41,917 nucleotides of DNA from Pseudoprimorskyibacter sp. GTDB taxonomy: Bacteria > Pseudomonadota > Alphaproteobacteria > Rhodobacterales > Rhodobacteraceae. The stretch is taken from positions 1 through 41,917 of the forward strand of contig JAQXDR010000158.1 of the NCBI GenBank assembly GCA_029251265.1, given 5' to 3'. The notes under the pieces are model-generated. The model was not told the origin of the DNA, searched no databases, and saw nothing but the letters and a program-made list of their open reading frames with translations. This document shows, piece by piece, positions 1 to 7,250 of the stretch. The stretch's first letter is position 1, and each line of letters opens with the position of its first letter. Both the position numbers and the translations under genes were made by a program.

Positions 1-136
1 TCCACTTATGGATCAGGTTCGCGTTCATCGCATAACGCCGTGCCACTTGGGCAACCGATGCCCCCTCAACACGCGCCTGGCCGCAAATCTCGCGCTTCTC
101 GTCATCCGACCAGAACCGCTTCTTTCCCGTACTCAT
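1..136 (-). CDS. Transposase N-terminal (HTH) fragment, IS-encoded, runs off left edge
   Basis: Reading leftward from an ATG at 136, the first 45 codons give a short basic helix-turn-helix protein beginning MSTGKKRFWSDDEKREICGQ, with the pattern SVAQVARRYAMNANLIHKW further on. This resembles the transposase_8 / IS3 OrfA - IS66 TnpA type of DNA-binding subunit, which recognises the ends of its own insertion sequence. The gene continues beyond base 1, so length, family and integrity cannot be judged. A large palindrome lies immediately upstream of its start and probably marks the element end or its promoter/operator. The family (IS3 or IS66) is inferred from the HTH style only. Confidence 0.8.
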   Translation of the reverse strand, partial: MSTGKKRFWSDDEKREICGQARVEGASVAQVARRYAMNANLIHKW

Positions 137-145
137 AGAGTGCCC

Positions 146-177
146 CTAAGTGTCCACCATCGATAGTGGACACTTAG
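146..177. repeat. Near-perfect 32-bp palindrome at the IS end
   Basis: The arms CTAAGTGTCCAC (146-157) and GTGGACACTTAG (166-177) are perfect reverse complements, and the 8-base centre contains ATCGAT, so only one base pair (158/165) breaks full symmetry. It sits 9 bases upstream of the transposase start. It could be the terminal end of the element, an operator for the transposase, or a folded end recognised in transposition. Only one end of the element is in the window, so the true terminal inverted repeat cannot be verified. Confidence 0.75.
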
Positions 178-207
178 ATCATAACAGAACCCTTCGGCAG
201 AGCAGGT

Positions 208-531
208 TCACCAAACGTTTACTTTATTTTCGACCTCTAGCACAGTGCTTTCACTAGTTTTTTGGTGGTTTTTGTCTGCTTCCTGTGGTGGGTAGGTTTC
301 GGTTTTCACTTCTGTTTTCCAACAGTTTACAGGAAACCACCCAAACGGCGAAGGGTAGGGAGGTGTTCTATCCACATCCGAACGCTTCGGGATCTTTGGC
401 CTATCTGGTCGGCGCTCTCCACCTGCGGGCTTGTCGTCACGCTGCCATGGTCGCTTGTTGTCGTTTGACAGGCTCGCCCGCTGCCATCCTTTGACGATCT
501 GCTGGTCTGAAAGGTCTCTTTCAGAAACCAA
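208..531 (-). CDS. Unrecognised hydrophilic ORF, possible small protein or gene remnant
   Basis: A 107-codon open frame starting at TTG (531) would encode a charged, proline-rich, probably disordered protein. It has runs such as DNKRPWQRDDKPAGGERRPD and a tail rich in Glu and Lys. No domain is recognised. No good ribosome-binding site precedes the TTG; the frame stays open upstream to a stop at 568-570 without an ATG. It lies 50 bases downstream of another minus-strand ORF and beside an IS end, so it may be a decayed gene or not a gene at all. Confidence 0.3.
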   Translation of the reverse strand: MVSERDLSDQQIVKGWQRASLSNDNKRPWQRDDKPAGGERRPDRPKIPKRSDVDRTPPYPSPFGWFPVNCWKTEVKTETYPPQEADKNHQKTSESTVLEVENKVNVW

Positions 532-548
532 AATGCCACAACGCCTAC

Positions 549-571
549 CTGATGGTGTCAGGACACATCAG
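549..571 (-). other. Small hairpin after the membrane-protein ORF
   Basis: CTGATG (549-554) pairs with CATCAG (566-571), and TGT/ACA pairs inside, leaving one bulged G and a 4-base loop. It lies 10 bases past the stop of the minus-strand gene ending at 581, where a terminator would be expected. Only a weak T run follows on the minus strand, so termination is a guess. Confidence 0.35.
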
Positions 572-580
572 CCAGCTTGG

Positions 581-1099
581 TCAGATACTATGTTTCGTGG
601 CTTTCGCCCGTTTGAGCCGCCTCAGACGATCTGAAACCTCGTCTTCTTTTGAGCACGCCATTCTGGTCCGGCCAAACATCAAACCCACACACATAAAATA
701 CCAACGAAAAAACCACGGAAATATACGCACCAAAAGTACCAGACCTCCGATACCAAGAGCCATGTTTACGATTGCTCCCCAAACGCCTGCATTCATGAGA
801 AACATATAAAGAATGCAGACCAAGACTATAGGCAGGCTCCAAACCCACAGCGTCCCAAATGCGAAAAGAGCCAGAATAGGCACCGTTCTTGCAGCCTTAA
901 GGGCATACGCTTCGTGACAGGCGAATCCTATCCTTATTCCAAGCGGCACTTGGCGGACAAGAAATCCACCCTGTTCGCCTACGGTGTGATCTTTCACTAT
1001 AGAGTTAACTCCCCTCTTAAAACGTCCGCTGTGCATCGTTTCATCAGGGAATTTATTCCCACTGACTGGAATGTTGGCAACATCAAAAGACGCCACCAT
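581..1099 (-). CDS. Hypothetical small membrane protein
   Basis: This 172-residue product is not recognised. The first ~68 residues are soluble and polar (including VKDHTVGEQGGFLVRQVPLG). A long hydrophobic stretch from about 71 to 143 could form two or three membrane helices, the last one aromatic-rich (FPWFFRWYFMCVGLMFG). A basic cytoplasmic-type tail ends RRLKRAKATKHSI. The start is ATG at 1099 without a clear ribosome-binding site; an internal ATG at 1036 is an alternative. The gene stands alone between an IS end and uspA, which fits an accessory insertion. No function is proposed. Confidence 0.55.
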   Translation of the reverse strand: MVASFDVANIPVSGNKFPDETMHSGRFKRGVNSIVKDHTVGEQGGFLVRQVPLGIRIGFACHEAYALKAARTVPILALFAFGTLWVWSLPIVLVCILYMFLMNAGVWGAIVNMALGIGGLVLLVRIFPWFFRWYFMCVGLMFGRTRMACSKEDEVSDRLRRLKRAKATKHSI

Positions 1100-1220
1100 G
1101 TGGACTTGCTATCCTACAGTCTGAATTTCATCAAAACGCTCTGAAAAGAAGCCATTTTTCAAAGCGACCATTGATGATCCGGCAGGCTTGGGTCATCATG
1201 TCACGAGGGAGATCGATTTT

Positions 1221-1676
1221 ATGCGCAAGTTTCTTGTGGTGCTGGATGACAGCCGCGAATGCCTGAACGCGATGCGCTTTGCCGCAATGCGTGCTTCAAA
1301 AACAGGTGGTGGTGTTTGCGTGCTGGCAGTCATTCCTCCGGATGAATTCAACCACTGGATCGGTGTCGCTGATGTCATGCGGGCAGAGGCGCGTGAACGG
1401 ATCGAGGCGCATTATGAAGTTTTCGCAAAATGGATGCGTGACAGACAAAATATAGAGCCTGAATTGGTTGTCCGCGAAGGCGTGCCGGAAAACGAAATAA
1501 TATCCCATATTTCACAAGATGATGACATTGGGGTTCTGGTTCTTGGAGCAGGCGTTGATAAAAAGGGTCCCGGCCCTTTGGTCACGGCTTTAACACGTCA
1601 ATCAGGCAGTCTGCCGATCCCGATCACTGTGGTGCCGGGAACGATGTCCAAAGAGCGCTTGGAGGCCATTACCTAA
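1221..1676 (+). CDS. Universal stress protein, UspA family
   Basis: The 151-residue product has the single-domain UspA fold: N-terminal strand MRKFLVVLDDS, where the conserved Asp near residue 9 contacts nucleotide in the family, and a C-terminal segment LVLGAGVDKKGPGPLVTAL resembling the Gly-rich ATP-binding loop, ending with the strand PITVVPG. Family members are cytoplasmic stress and starvation proteins; the specific role is unknown. I chose the ATG at 1221 because GAGGGAG lies about 10 bases upstream and the protein then starts directly at the first strand. A longer frame from 1188 would add 11 unlikely residues. It precedes nfuA by about 150 bases that contain an independent promoter. 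Confidence 0.9.
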   Translation: MRKFLVVLDDSRECLNAMRFAAMRASKTGGGVCVLAVIPPDEFNHWIGVADVMRAEARERIEAHYEVFAKWMRDRQNIEPELVVREGVPENEIISHISQDDDIGVLVLGAGVDKKGPGPLVTALTRQSGSLPIPITVVPGTMSKERLEAIT

Positions 1677-1749
1677 AGTTTTGCGCAGATGTTAAAGATG
1701 TCAAATCTTGCCTATTATGGCCATATTGAGGACGGACCTCTAAAAACAG

Positions 1750-1766
1750 TTTAGAATTATTCTAAA
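1750..1766. promoter_or_regulatory. Irr-box-like iron control element upstream of nfuA
   Basis: TTTAGAATTATTCTAAA is a perfect 17-bp palindrome matching the ICE/Irr-box consensus TTTAGAA-N3-TTCTAAA described for alphaproteobacteria. It lies immediately upstream of, and nearly touches, a TTGACG -35 element, 58 bases before the nfuA start. Irr senses iron through heme. A site here would tie Fe-S carrier expression to iron supply; direction of control is an inference. Confidence 0.8.
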
Positions 1767-1769
1767 AAC

Positions 1770-1800
1770 TTGACGTCGAGCGCAGGTATGCGCATATAGA
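1770..1800 (+). promoter_or_regulatory. Putative sigma70 promoter of nfuA-tsaB-rimI
   Basis: TTGACG (1770-1775) is followed after 17 bases by CATATA (1793-1798), or after 19 bases by TATAGA (1795-1800). Transcription would start near 1806, just ahead of the GAGGG ribosome-binding site of nfuA. The Irr-box palindrome ends three bases before the -35. Confidence 0.55.
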
Positions 1801-1823
1801 ACTAACTTGTTGAGGGCCGCACC

Positions 1824-2393
1824 ATGTTCATTCAAACCGAATCCACACCAAATCCGGCGACGCTAAAGTTTCTTCCCGGGCAAACTGTATTATCAGCTGG
1901 AACAGCCGATTTTCCAACATCCGAGGCGGCCGGTGCGTCGCCTCTCGCGGGGCGGCTTTTCGCGGTGGATGGGGTAACAGGGGTGTTTTTCGGGCATGAC
2001 TTTGTCACGGTCACAAAAGCAGATGAAAAAGAATGGGACCATCTGAAACCGGCCATTTTGGGCGGAATCATGGAACACTTCCAATCCGGGCAGCCTGTGA
2101 TTGCAGACGGTGCTGCCGCCACCGCAGGTGGTCATTCAGACAACCATGATGAAGCCGATAGCGTTGTTGTTGGCCAGATAAAAGAATTGCTGGACAGCCG
2201 TGTGCGTCCGGCAGTCGCCCAAGACGGTGGGGACATAACTTTTCACGGGTTCGAGCGTGGTGTGGTTTATCTGCATATGCAAGGTGCCTGTGCAGGATGT
2301 CCATCATCTACGTTAACGTTGAAGATGGGTATTGAAAATCTCTTGCGCCATTATATTCCGGAAGTAACAGAGGTCAGACCAGTTGCCGTCTGA
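1824..2393 (+). CDS. nfuA: NfuA/NifU-like Fe-S carrier protein
   Basis: The 189-residue protein begins with the Nfu N-terminal domain (MFIQTESTPNPATLKFLPGQ) and ends with the NifU-like C-terminal domain carrying the CxxC pair (C156, C159 in GACAGCPSSTLTLKMG). Dimers of this domain bind a [4Fe-4S] cluster and pass it to target enzymes in the cytoplasm. The link between the domains (about 95-112) is acidic and His-rich. ATG 1824 follows GAGGG at 1812-1816. The gene overlaps tsaB by 11 bases. An Irr-box-like palindrome and promoter lie just upstream, suggesting iron-responsive expression. Confidence 0.95.
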   Translation: MFIQTESTPNPATLKFLPGQTVLSAGTADFPTSEAAGASPLAGRLFAVDGVTGVFFGHDFVTVTKADEKEWDHLKPAILGGIMEHFQSGQPVIADGAAATAGGHSDNHDEADSVVVGQIKELLDSRVRPAVAQDGGDITFHGFERGVVYLHMQGACAGCPSSTLTLKMGIENLLRHYIPEVTEVRPVAV

Positions 2394-2955
2394 ACCCGTA
2401 GTTCTCGCGTTTGACACATCGGCCGCACATTGTGCGGCCGCTTTGTTGTCTGGTGATACTGTTTTAGCTCAGACATCAGAGCCTATGGTCAGAGGACAAG
2501 CCGAACGTTTGGTGCCGCTGTTACAAGATCTTTTTCGGCGAGCAGATCGTGACTGGTCGGAGATCTCGCGAATCGGCGTTGGAATTGGCCCCGGTAATTT
2601 TACCGGCATCCGGATCAGTGTGGCACTTGCGCGTGGTCTAAGCCTTGGGCTGTCTATTCCCGCTCTGGGTGTCAGCGGCTTTGCGGCAATCCGTCAGATC
2701 GATCCCGAAGCGGCGAATCCCGCTATTATGGCCCCTCGTGACTGCGTGTATCTAGATACGCCAGACCTCCATCAATGTGCATTACTCGACGCGCCTGACC
2801 ACTTACGTTTTCCACCCTTGAATTTGTCGGAGTTTGCGGCAGCGATTGCACGTGTCGCCCGTGACAGCGACGATGTTACGCCACCGGCACCGCTCTACAT
2901 CCGTCCCGCAGATGCCGCTCCTGCTCGCGATCGTGCTCCGGTACTGCTGGAATGA
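2383..2955 (+). CDS. tsaB: tRNA t6A synthesis protein TsaB (YeaZ)
   Basis: The product has the ASKHA-type N-terminus FDTSAAHCAAALLSGD and the conserved GIGPGNFTGIRISVALARGL segment typical of TsaB, the non-catalytic partner of TsaD in making threonylcarbamoyl-adenosine on ANN-decoding tRNAs. It is 190 residues, shorter than the E. coli protein (about 230), as is common in this order. The start is TTG at 2383, eleven bases inside nfuA, with AGAGG roughly 10 bases upstream. The product ends four bases into rimI. This arrangement suggests translational coupling across nfuA-tsaB-rimI. Confidence 0.9.
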   Translation: MPSEPVVLAFDTSAAHCAAALLSGDTVLAQTSEPMVRGQAERLVPLLQDLFRRADRDWSEISRIGVGIGPGNFTGIRISVALARGLSLGLSIPALGVSGFAAIRQIDPEAANPAIMAPRDCVYLDTPDLHQCALLDAPDHLRFPPLNLSEFAAAIARVARDSDDVTPPAPLYIRPADAAPARDRAPVLLE

Positions 2956-3380
2956 CCCCACACTGCATTTCAGATCTGATGGCGCGCGCCTATTATTGGC
3001 AACGCCCATGGTCTGAAAAGGCCATCACAGATACTTTGGCACAGCCCACAACGCGTCTGTGGACAACAGACCATGCCATCTTGCTTATGCAAGTCATAGA
3101 AAATCAGGCCGAAGTTTTAGGTATGGCAACAGATCCCCAAATGCAGCGTCAAGGTCTCGCAAAACATTTGCTGTCCGACGCTCATGCAGATCTACAAGCC
3201 CAAGCCATTACGCACATCACTTTAGAGGTTGCAGCCCCGAATTTTCCAGCGCGCGCATTGTACAAAGCATTGGGCTACGCGCAGGCTGGGACACGGCCTG
3301 CGTACTACAAATCTGTCGAAGGCGTAGTAGCAGACGCGATCATCATGACCTGCCATCTCCCAAAAGACGATAAATTCTAG
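2952..3380 (+). CDS. rimI: RimI-type GNAT N-acetyltransferase
   Basis: This 142-residue GNAT-fold protein shows the acetyl-CoA pyrophosphate loop MQRQGLAKHLLSDA (near 73-86, Q/RxxGxA type) and the C-terminal ALYKALGYAQAGTRPAYYK motif typical of RimI-like enzymes, which acetylate protein N-termini such as that of ribosomal protein S18. Its ATG overlaps the tsaB stop as ATGA. The tsaB-rimI pairing is widespread in bacteria and supports the call; the true protein substrate is not visible from sequence. Confidence 0.85.
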   Translation: MTPHCISDLMARAYYWQRPWSEKAITDTLAQPTTRLWTTDHAILLMQVIENQAEVLGMATDPQMQRQGLAKHLLSDAHADLQAQAITHITLEVAAPNFPARALYKALGYAQAGTRPAYYKSVEGVVADAIIMTCHLPKDDKF

Positions 3381-3432
3381 AACAATCCGACGACAGAGAT
3401 GAAATCAGCTGCCGCAAGAGGTTGATTTACTG

Positions 3433-3462
3433 TTGACCCCTACTGGTGCCTAGGGTCCTAAT
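3433..3462 (+). promoter_or_regulatory. Candidate promoter with inverted repeat before the BMP importer
   Basis: TTGACC (3433-3438) and CCTAAT (3457-3462) are 18 bases apart. GACCC(C)TA at 3435-3442 and TAGGGTC at 3451-3457 form an inverted repeat with one bulged C that spans the -35 and the spacer, where a repressor would act. No regulator gene is adjacent. The -10 is weak, so this is tentative. Confidence 0.35.
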
Positions 3463-3537
3463 CGCTATGATCTTCACGATCTTCAAAGCGGCCCCCGACA
3501 TGCAATCGGAGGACCCTGAAACAATTGGGAGCGTACA

Positions 3538-4542
3538 ATGACCCTTATGCAAAAATTCCTCGGCGCCACGGCCACCTTGGCACTGACGGCAGGCGCTGCT
3601 TTTGCCGAACCAGCACTGATCTACGATCTTGGTGGAAAATTCGACAAGTCGTTCAACGAAGCAGCCTTCAACGGTGCACAGCAGTTTGCAGAGGCTACCG
3701 GCGGTAGTTTCCGCGATATCGAGCTTCAATCCGAAGCACAGCGTGAGCAGGCGCTGCGTCGTTTTGCCGAGCGCGGCATGAACCCGGTTGTCACCACCGG
3801 CTTTTCCATGTCGACACCGATCGCCAATGTGGCTGCCGACTATCCGGACACAAAGTTCGTGACGATTGACGGATTTGTCGACCCAGGTGCGCATCCAAAC
3901 GTGTTGTCGATCCTGTTTTCAGAGCACGAGGGATCATACCTTGTCGGGATGATGGCGGCGATGGCCTCTGATTCGGGGACCGTTGGCTTTATCGGTGGTA
4001 TGGACATTCCATTGATCCGTCGTTTTGCATGCGGCTATGCACAGGGCGTAAAAGCGGTGAATGGGGATGCAACAGTCATCTCTAACATGACCGGCACCAC
4101 ACCATCGGCGTGGAACGACCCCGTGAAGGGATCGGAATTGACCTTGGCCCAGATCAGCCAAGGTGCAGACGTGGTCTATGCAGCGGCTGGTGGTACTGGC
4201 ATTGGTGTTCTTCAAACTGCTGCGGACCAGAATATCTTGTCCGTGGGTGTGGACAGCAACCAAAACTACATGCAGCCAGGATCAGTTCTGACATCGATGC
4301 TCAAGCGTGTGGATGTTGCGGTCTTCGAATCCATGTCAGCTGGCGCAGATCTGGAAACCGGCGTGAAAGTGCTGGGCTTGGCAGAAGAAGGTGTTGGCTA
4401 TTCTCTTGATGAATACAACGCCTCTCTGGTCAGCGATGAGATGAAGGCAGCCGTGGACGCCGCGCGTGCCTCAATTATTTCCGGTGATATCGCAGTTCAT
4501 AACTACACCACCGACGACAGCTGCCCTGTTCTGGATTTCTAA
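3538..4542 (+). CDS. BMP/PnrA-family periplasmic substrate-binding protein of an ABC importer
   Basis: The 334-residue protein has a signal peptide (residues ~1-23, ending GAAFA-EP) without a lipobox, so a soluble periplasmic protein is expected. The mature part has the BMP/PnrA pattern: LIYDLGGKFDKSFNEAAFNG, TTGFSMSTPIA, SILFSEHEGSYLVGMMAA, VGFIGGMDIPLIRRFACGY, ADVVYAAAGGTGIGVLQ and GVDSNQNYM. Family members bind purine and other nucleosides; aromatic and Asp/Asn ligands are consistent but do not settle the substrate. GGGAG lies 7-8 bases before the ATG. It is first in a four-gene importer operon and separated from the ATPase gene by a hairpin. Confidence 0.92.
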   Translation: MTLMQKFLGATATLALTAGAAFAEPALIYDLGGKFDKSFNEAAFNGAQQFAEATGGSFRDIELQSEAQREQALRRFAERGMNPVVTTGFSMSTPIANVAADYPDTKFVTIDGFVDPGAHPNVLSILFSEHEGSYLVGMMAAMASDSGTVGFIGGMDIPLIRRFACGYAQGVKAVNGDATVISNMTGTTPSAWNDPVKGSELTLAQISQGADVVYAAAGGTGIGVLQTAADQNILSVGVDSNQNYMQPGSVLTSMLKRVDVAVFESMSAGADLETGVKVLGLAEEGVGYSLDEYNASLVSDEMKAAVDAARASIISGDIAVHNYTTDDSCPVLDF

Positions 4543-4566
4543 TCCAGTCCAGCCATGCAGAAAACC

Positions 4567-4596
4567 GGGGCCGTGCCGCGCAGGCGCGGCCCCTTT
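4567..4596 (+). terminator. GC-rich hairpin between binding protein and ATPase genes
   Basis: GCCGCGC (4575-4581) and GCGCGGC (4584-4590) form a perfect stem, and GGGG/CCCC bases outside (4567-4570 with 4591-4593) can extend it; a competing fold pairs GGGGCCG with CGGCCCC. Only three T's follow, so it is more likely a partial terminator or mRNA-stabilising hairpin that raises the level of binding protein relative to the membrane components. Confidence 0.6.
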
Positions 4597-4621
4597 GGTA
4601 CAATCATAAAGAGCCGTGCCC

Positions 4622-6160
4622 ATGACCGCCCCTGCAATTGAACTCAAAGGTATTTCAAAAGCCTTTGGCCCGGTACAAGCCAACAAAGACATCTCAATCC
4701 GTGTGATGCCCGGAACAATCCATGGCATTATAGGGGAAAACGGCGCGGGGAAATCCACGCTGATGTCGATCCTTTATGGCTTTTACAAAGCAGATGCCGG
4801 CGAGATCTTTATTCAGGGTGACCGCGTTGAAATTCCCGATAGCCAGGCGGCCATATCAGCCGGTATTGGCATGGTATTCCAACACTTTAAGCTCGTTCCA
4901 AATTTTACCGTTCTTGAAAACGTGATCCTTGGCGCCGAAGACGGTTGGAAACTGACTGAAAGCTTGGCCAAAGCCCGCAAAACCCTAACGCGGCTGGCCA
5001 CTGAATATGAGCTGCACGTGGATCCAGACGCCGTTGTCGAAACCTTAAGCGTTGGGCACCAGCAACGCGTCGAAATTCTAAAAGCGCTGTATCGTCAGGC
5101 TGATATTCTCATCTTGGATGAGCCCACCGGGGTTTTGACGCCAGCCGAGGCAGATCAACTGTTCCGCATCCTTGACCGTTTGCGTGCCGAAGGCAAAACC
5201 ATCATTCTGATTACCCACAAACTACGCGAGATTATGGATATCACGGACACTGTCAGCGTGATGCGCCGCGGCGAGATGACAGCAACAGTCAAAACCTCTG
5301 AGACCAGCCCGGCAGCTTTGGCCGAACTGATGGTTGGACGTAAAGTTCTTTTGCAAGTCGACAAATCTCCCGCAAAGCCGGGCAAAATTGTGCTGCAAGT
5401 GGACCGACTGAATGTGACGGATGACGCCGGGGTTCAACGTCTCCATGATGTTTCGCTGCAGGTACGCGCCGGAGAGATCCTGGGCATTGCAGGCGTCGCA
5501 GGCAATGGACAATCAGAACTGCTAGAGGTTCTTGGCGGTATGGTGTCCGGAACAGGTCACATCGAACTCAACGGTGACTCTCTGGATTTGACAGGCGACA
5601 AAAGCGACGGTCAATCCCGACGTGCACAAGGCATTGCACATGTCCCCGAAGATCGTCAGCACGAGGGTCTGATCATGGAATTTAGCGCGTGGGAGAACAT
5701 GGCATTCGGCTATCAACATGATCAAAAATACCAGTCCGGGATCTTCATGAATAATGCCGCAATTCGGGCCGATACCGCCGCAAAAATGGAACGGTTTGAC
5801 GTTCGCCCGCCAAACCCTGCGCTGAAGGCGCGGAATTTTTCAGGCGGGAATCAACAAAAAATCGTAGTTGCTCGAGAAATTGAGCGGGACCCCGAGGTTC
5901 TTTTGGTTGGCCAACCCACCCGTGGCGTCGATATCGGTGCTATCGAATTCATCCACAAACAAATCATTGCCCTGCGTGATAGCGGCAAAGCGATCTTGTT
6001 GGTCAGTGTTGAACTGGATGAAATCCTGTCATTATCTGACCGCGTTGCTGTGATGTTTGACGGACGGATTATGGGCGAACGACATCCAGAAAAGACCGAT
6101 GAAAAAGAACTGGGCCTGCTGATGGCTGGCGTAACAGAGATGGAGACAGCGCATGGATAA
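4622..6160 (+). CDS. ABC transporter ATPase with two nucleotide-binding domains (nucleoside/BMP type)
   Basis: The 512-residue protein has two ABC domains. The first has Walker A GENGAGKST (38-46), signature LSVGHQQR (~142) and Walker B ILILDEPT (~162). The second has a degenerate Walker A (GVAGNGQSELL, lacking Lys), the signature FSGGNQQK and a Walker B variant LLVGQPTRGVD. This pattern is normal for BMP-linked and sugar importers of the RbsA/YufO kind, where only one site is canonical. I chose ATG 4622, preceded by AAAGAG; a GTG two codons earlier is possible. Its 3' end overlaps the first permease gene by 8 bases. Confidence 0.93.
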   Translation: MTAPAIELKGISKAFGPVQANKDISIRVMPGTIHGIIGENGAGKSTLMSILYGFYKADAGEIFIQGDRVEIPDSQAAISAGIGMVFQHFKLVPNFTVLENVILGAEDGWKLTESLAKARKTLTRLATEYELHVDPDAVVETLSVGHQQRVEILKALYRQADILILDEPTGVLTPAEADQLFRILDRLRAEGKTIILITHKLREIMDITDTVSVMRRGEMTATVKTSETSPAALAELMVGRKVLLQVDKSPAKPGKIVLQVDRLNVTDDAGVQRLHDVSLQVRAGEILGIAGVAGNGQSELLEVLGGMVSGTGHIELNGDSLDLTGDKSDGQSRRAQGIAHVPEDRQHEGLIMEFSAWENMAFGYQHDQKYQSGIFMNNAAIRADTAAKMERFDVRPPNPALKARNFSGGNQQKIVVAREIERDPEVLLVGQPTRGVDIGAIEFIHKQIIALRDSGKAILLVSVELDEILSLSDRVAVMFDGRIMGERHPEKTDEKELGLLMAGVTEMETAHG

Positions 6161-7247
6161 GATGCCCGGCTGGGCCGATGCGGTCCTTGTCCCATTAATC
6201 TCAATTCTATTGGCAGCACTTGTATCGTCACTGGTCATTCTTGCGATCGGAGAAAGCCCGATTGACGCTTTCGGCTCGATGGTCGAAGGGGCGTTGGCCA
6301 GTTCTGCGGGATGGGGCTATACTCTATACTACGCAACAAATTTCATGTTTACGGGTCTGGCGGTGTCTGTCGCGTTTCACGCGCGACTGTTCAATATAGG
6401 TGGCGAAGGTCAGGCAATGCTTGGCGGGTTGGGCGTGGCTTTGATGTGCCTGTTTATCCCATGGCCCCACTGGTCGCTGGCCGTGATCGGATCTGGACTT
6501 GCTGCTGCGGCTTTTGGCGCGCTTTGGGCATTGATTCCAGCATATTTGCAAGCCAAACGCGGCAGCCATATCGTGATTACGACGATCATGTTCAACTTCA
6601 TCGCGGCCTCATTACTCAATTATGTGCTGGTCAATATGTTACGACCAGACGGCGCCATGGAGCCGTCTTCAGGTGTCTTTCCACCCGCCACGCAATTGCC
6701 AACCTTTCAGGATATGTTTTCGACCACTGATATGGTTTTGTTTCAGCGTGCTCCCGCAAATGTTAGCTTTTTTATCGCTGTCGCGGCTTGTTTTGTGGTT
6801 TGGCTCTTGTTGTGGCGTACGCGGCTTGGATACGACATTAGGTCGTTTGGGCATAATGAGCGCGCTGCAAAATATGCCGGTATCAACGGCGTGCGGATCA
6901 CAATCATTGCGATGCTGATCTCGGGTGCTTTGGCGGGTATGATGGCCGTAAACTCCACCCAAGGAGAGGCCGAGCGCCTTCTCTTGAACTCGTCCGAAGG
7001 GGCTGGTTTTATCGGGATTGCTGTCGCGTTGATGGGACGAAATCATCCACTGGGGGTGTTTCTGGCTGCTCTTTTGTTCGGCTTTTTGTATCAGGGCGGA
7101 GCCGAGGTCAGTTTTTGGACCAATATCCCTGTACAAATTGTCATTGTGATGCAGGCGCTGGTTATTTTGTTTACCGGGGCGCTGGACAATATGGTTCGAA
7201 CGCCGCTGGAACGTGTGTTCCTCGCCTTTCGGCGCAAGGAGGGCTGA
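6153..7247 (+). CDS. ABC transporter permease, BMP/nucleoside type (first)
   Basis: A 364-residue polytopic membrane protein of the BPD_transp_2 family (YufP-like). It contains the conserved LFNIGGEGQAMLGG motif near residues 79-92 and GSHIVITTIMFNFIA near 138-152, both typical of nucleoside-importer permeases, and ends in a basic tail. It forms the membrane channel with the next gene's product. Its ATG lies within the last codons of the ATPase gene, so translational coupling is likely. Confidence 0.92.
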   Translation: MDKMPGWADAVLVPLISILLAALVSSLVILAIGESPIDAFGSMVEGALASSAGWGYTLYYATNFMFTGLAVSVAFHARLFNIGGEGQAMLGGLGVALMCLFIPWPHWSLAVIGSGLAAAAFGALWALIPAYLQAKRGSHIVITTIMFNFIAASLLNYVLVNMLRPDGAMEPSSGVFPPATQLPTFQDMFSTTDMVLFQRAPANVSFFIAVAACFVVWLLLWRTRLGYDIRSFGHNERAAKYAGINGVRITIIAMLISGALAGMMAVNSTQGEAERLLLNSSEGAGFIGIAVALMGRNHPLGVFLAALLFGFLYQGGAEVSFWTNIPVQIVIVMQALVILFTGALDNMVRTPLERVFLAFRRKEG

Positions 7248-7250
7248 TCC

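Noticed and set aside
4622-6160. Damaged second Walker A (no Lys) as evidence of a broken importer
   Set aside because: A degenerate second P-loop is the normal state of BMP- and RbsA-type double ATPases.
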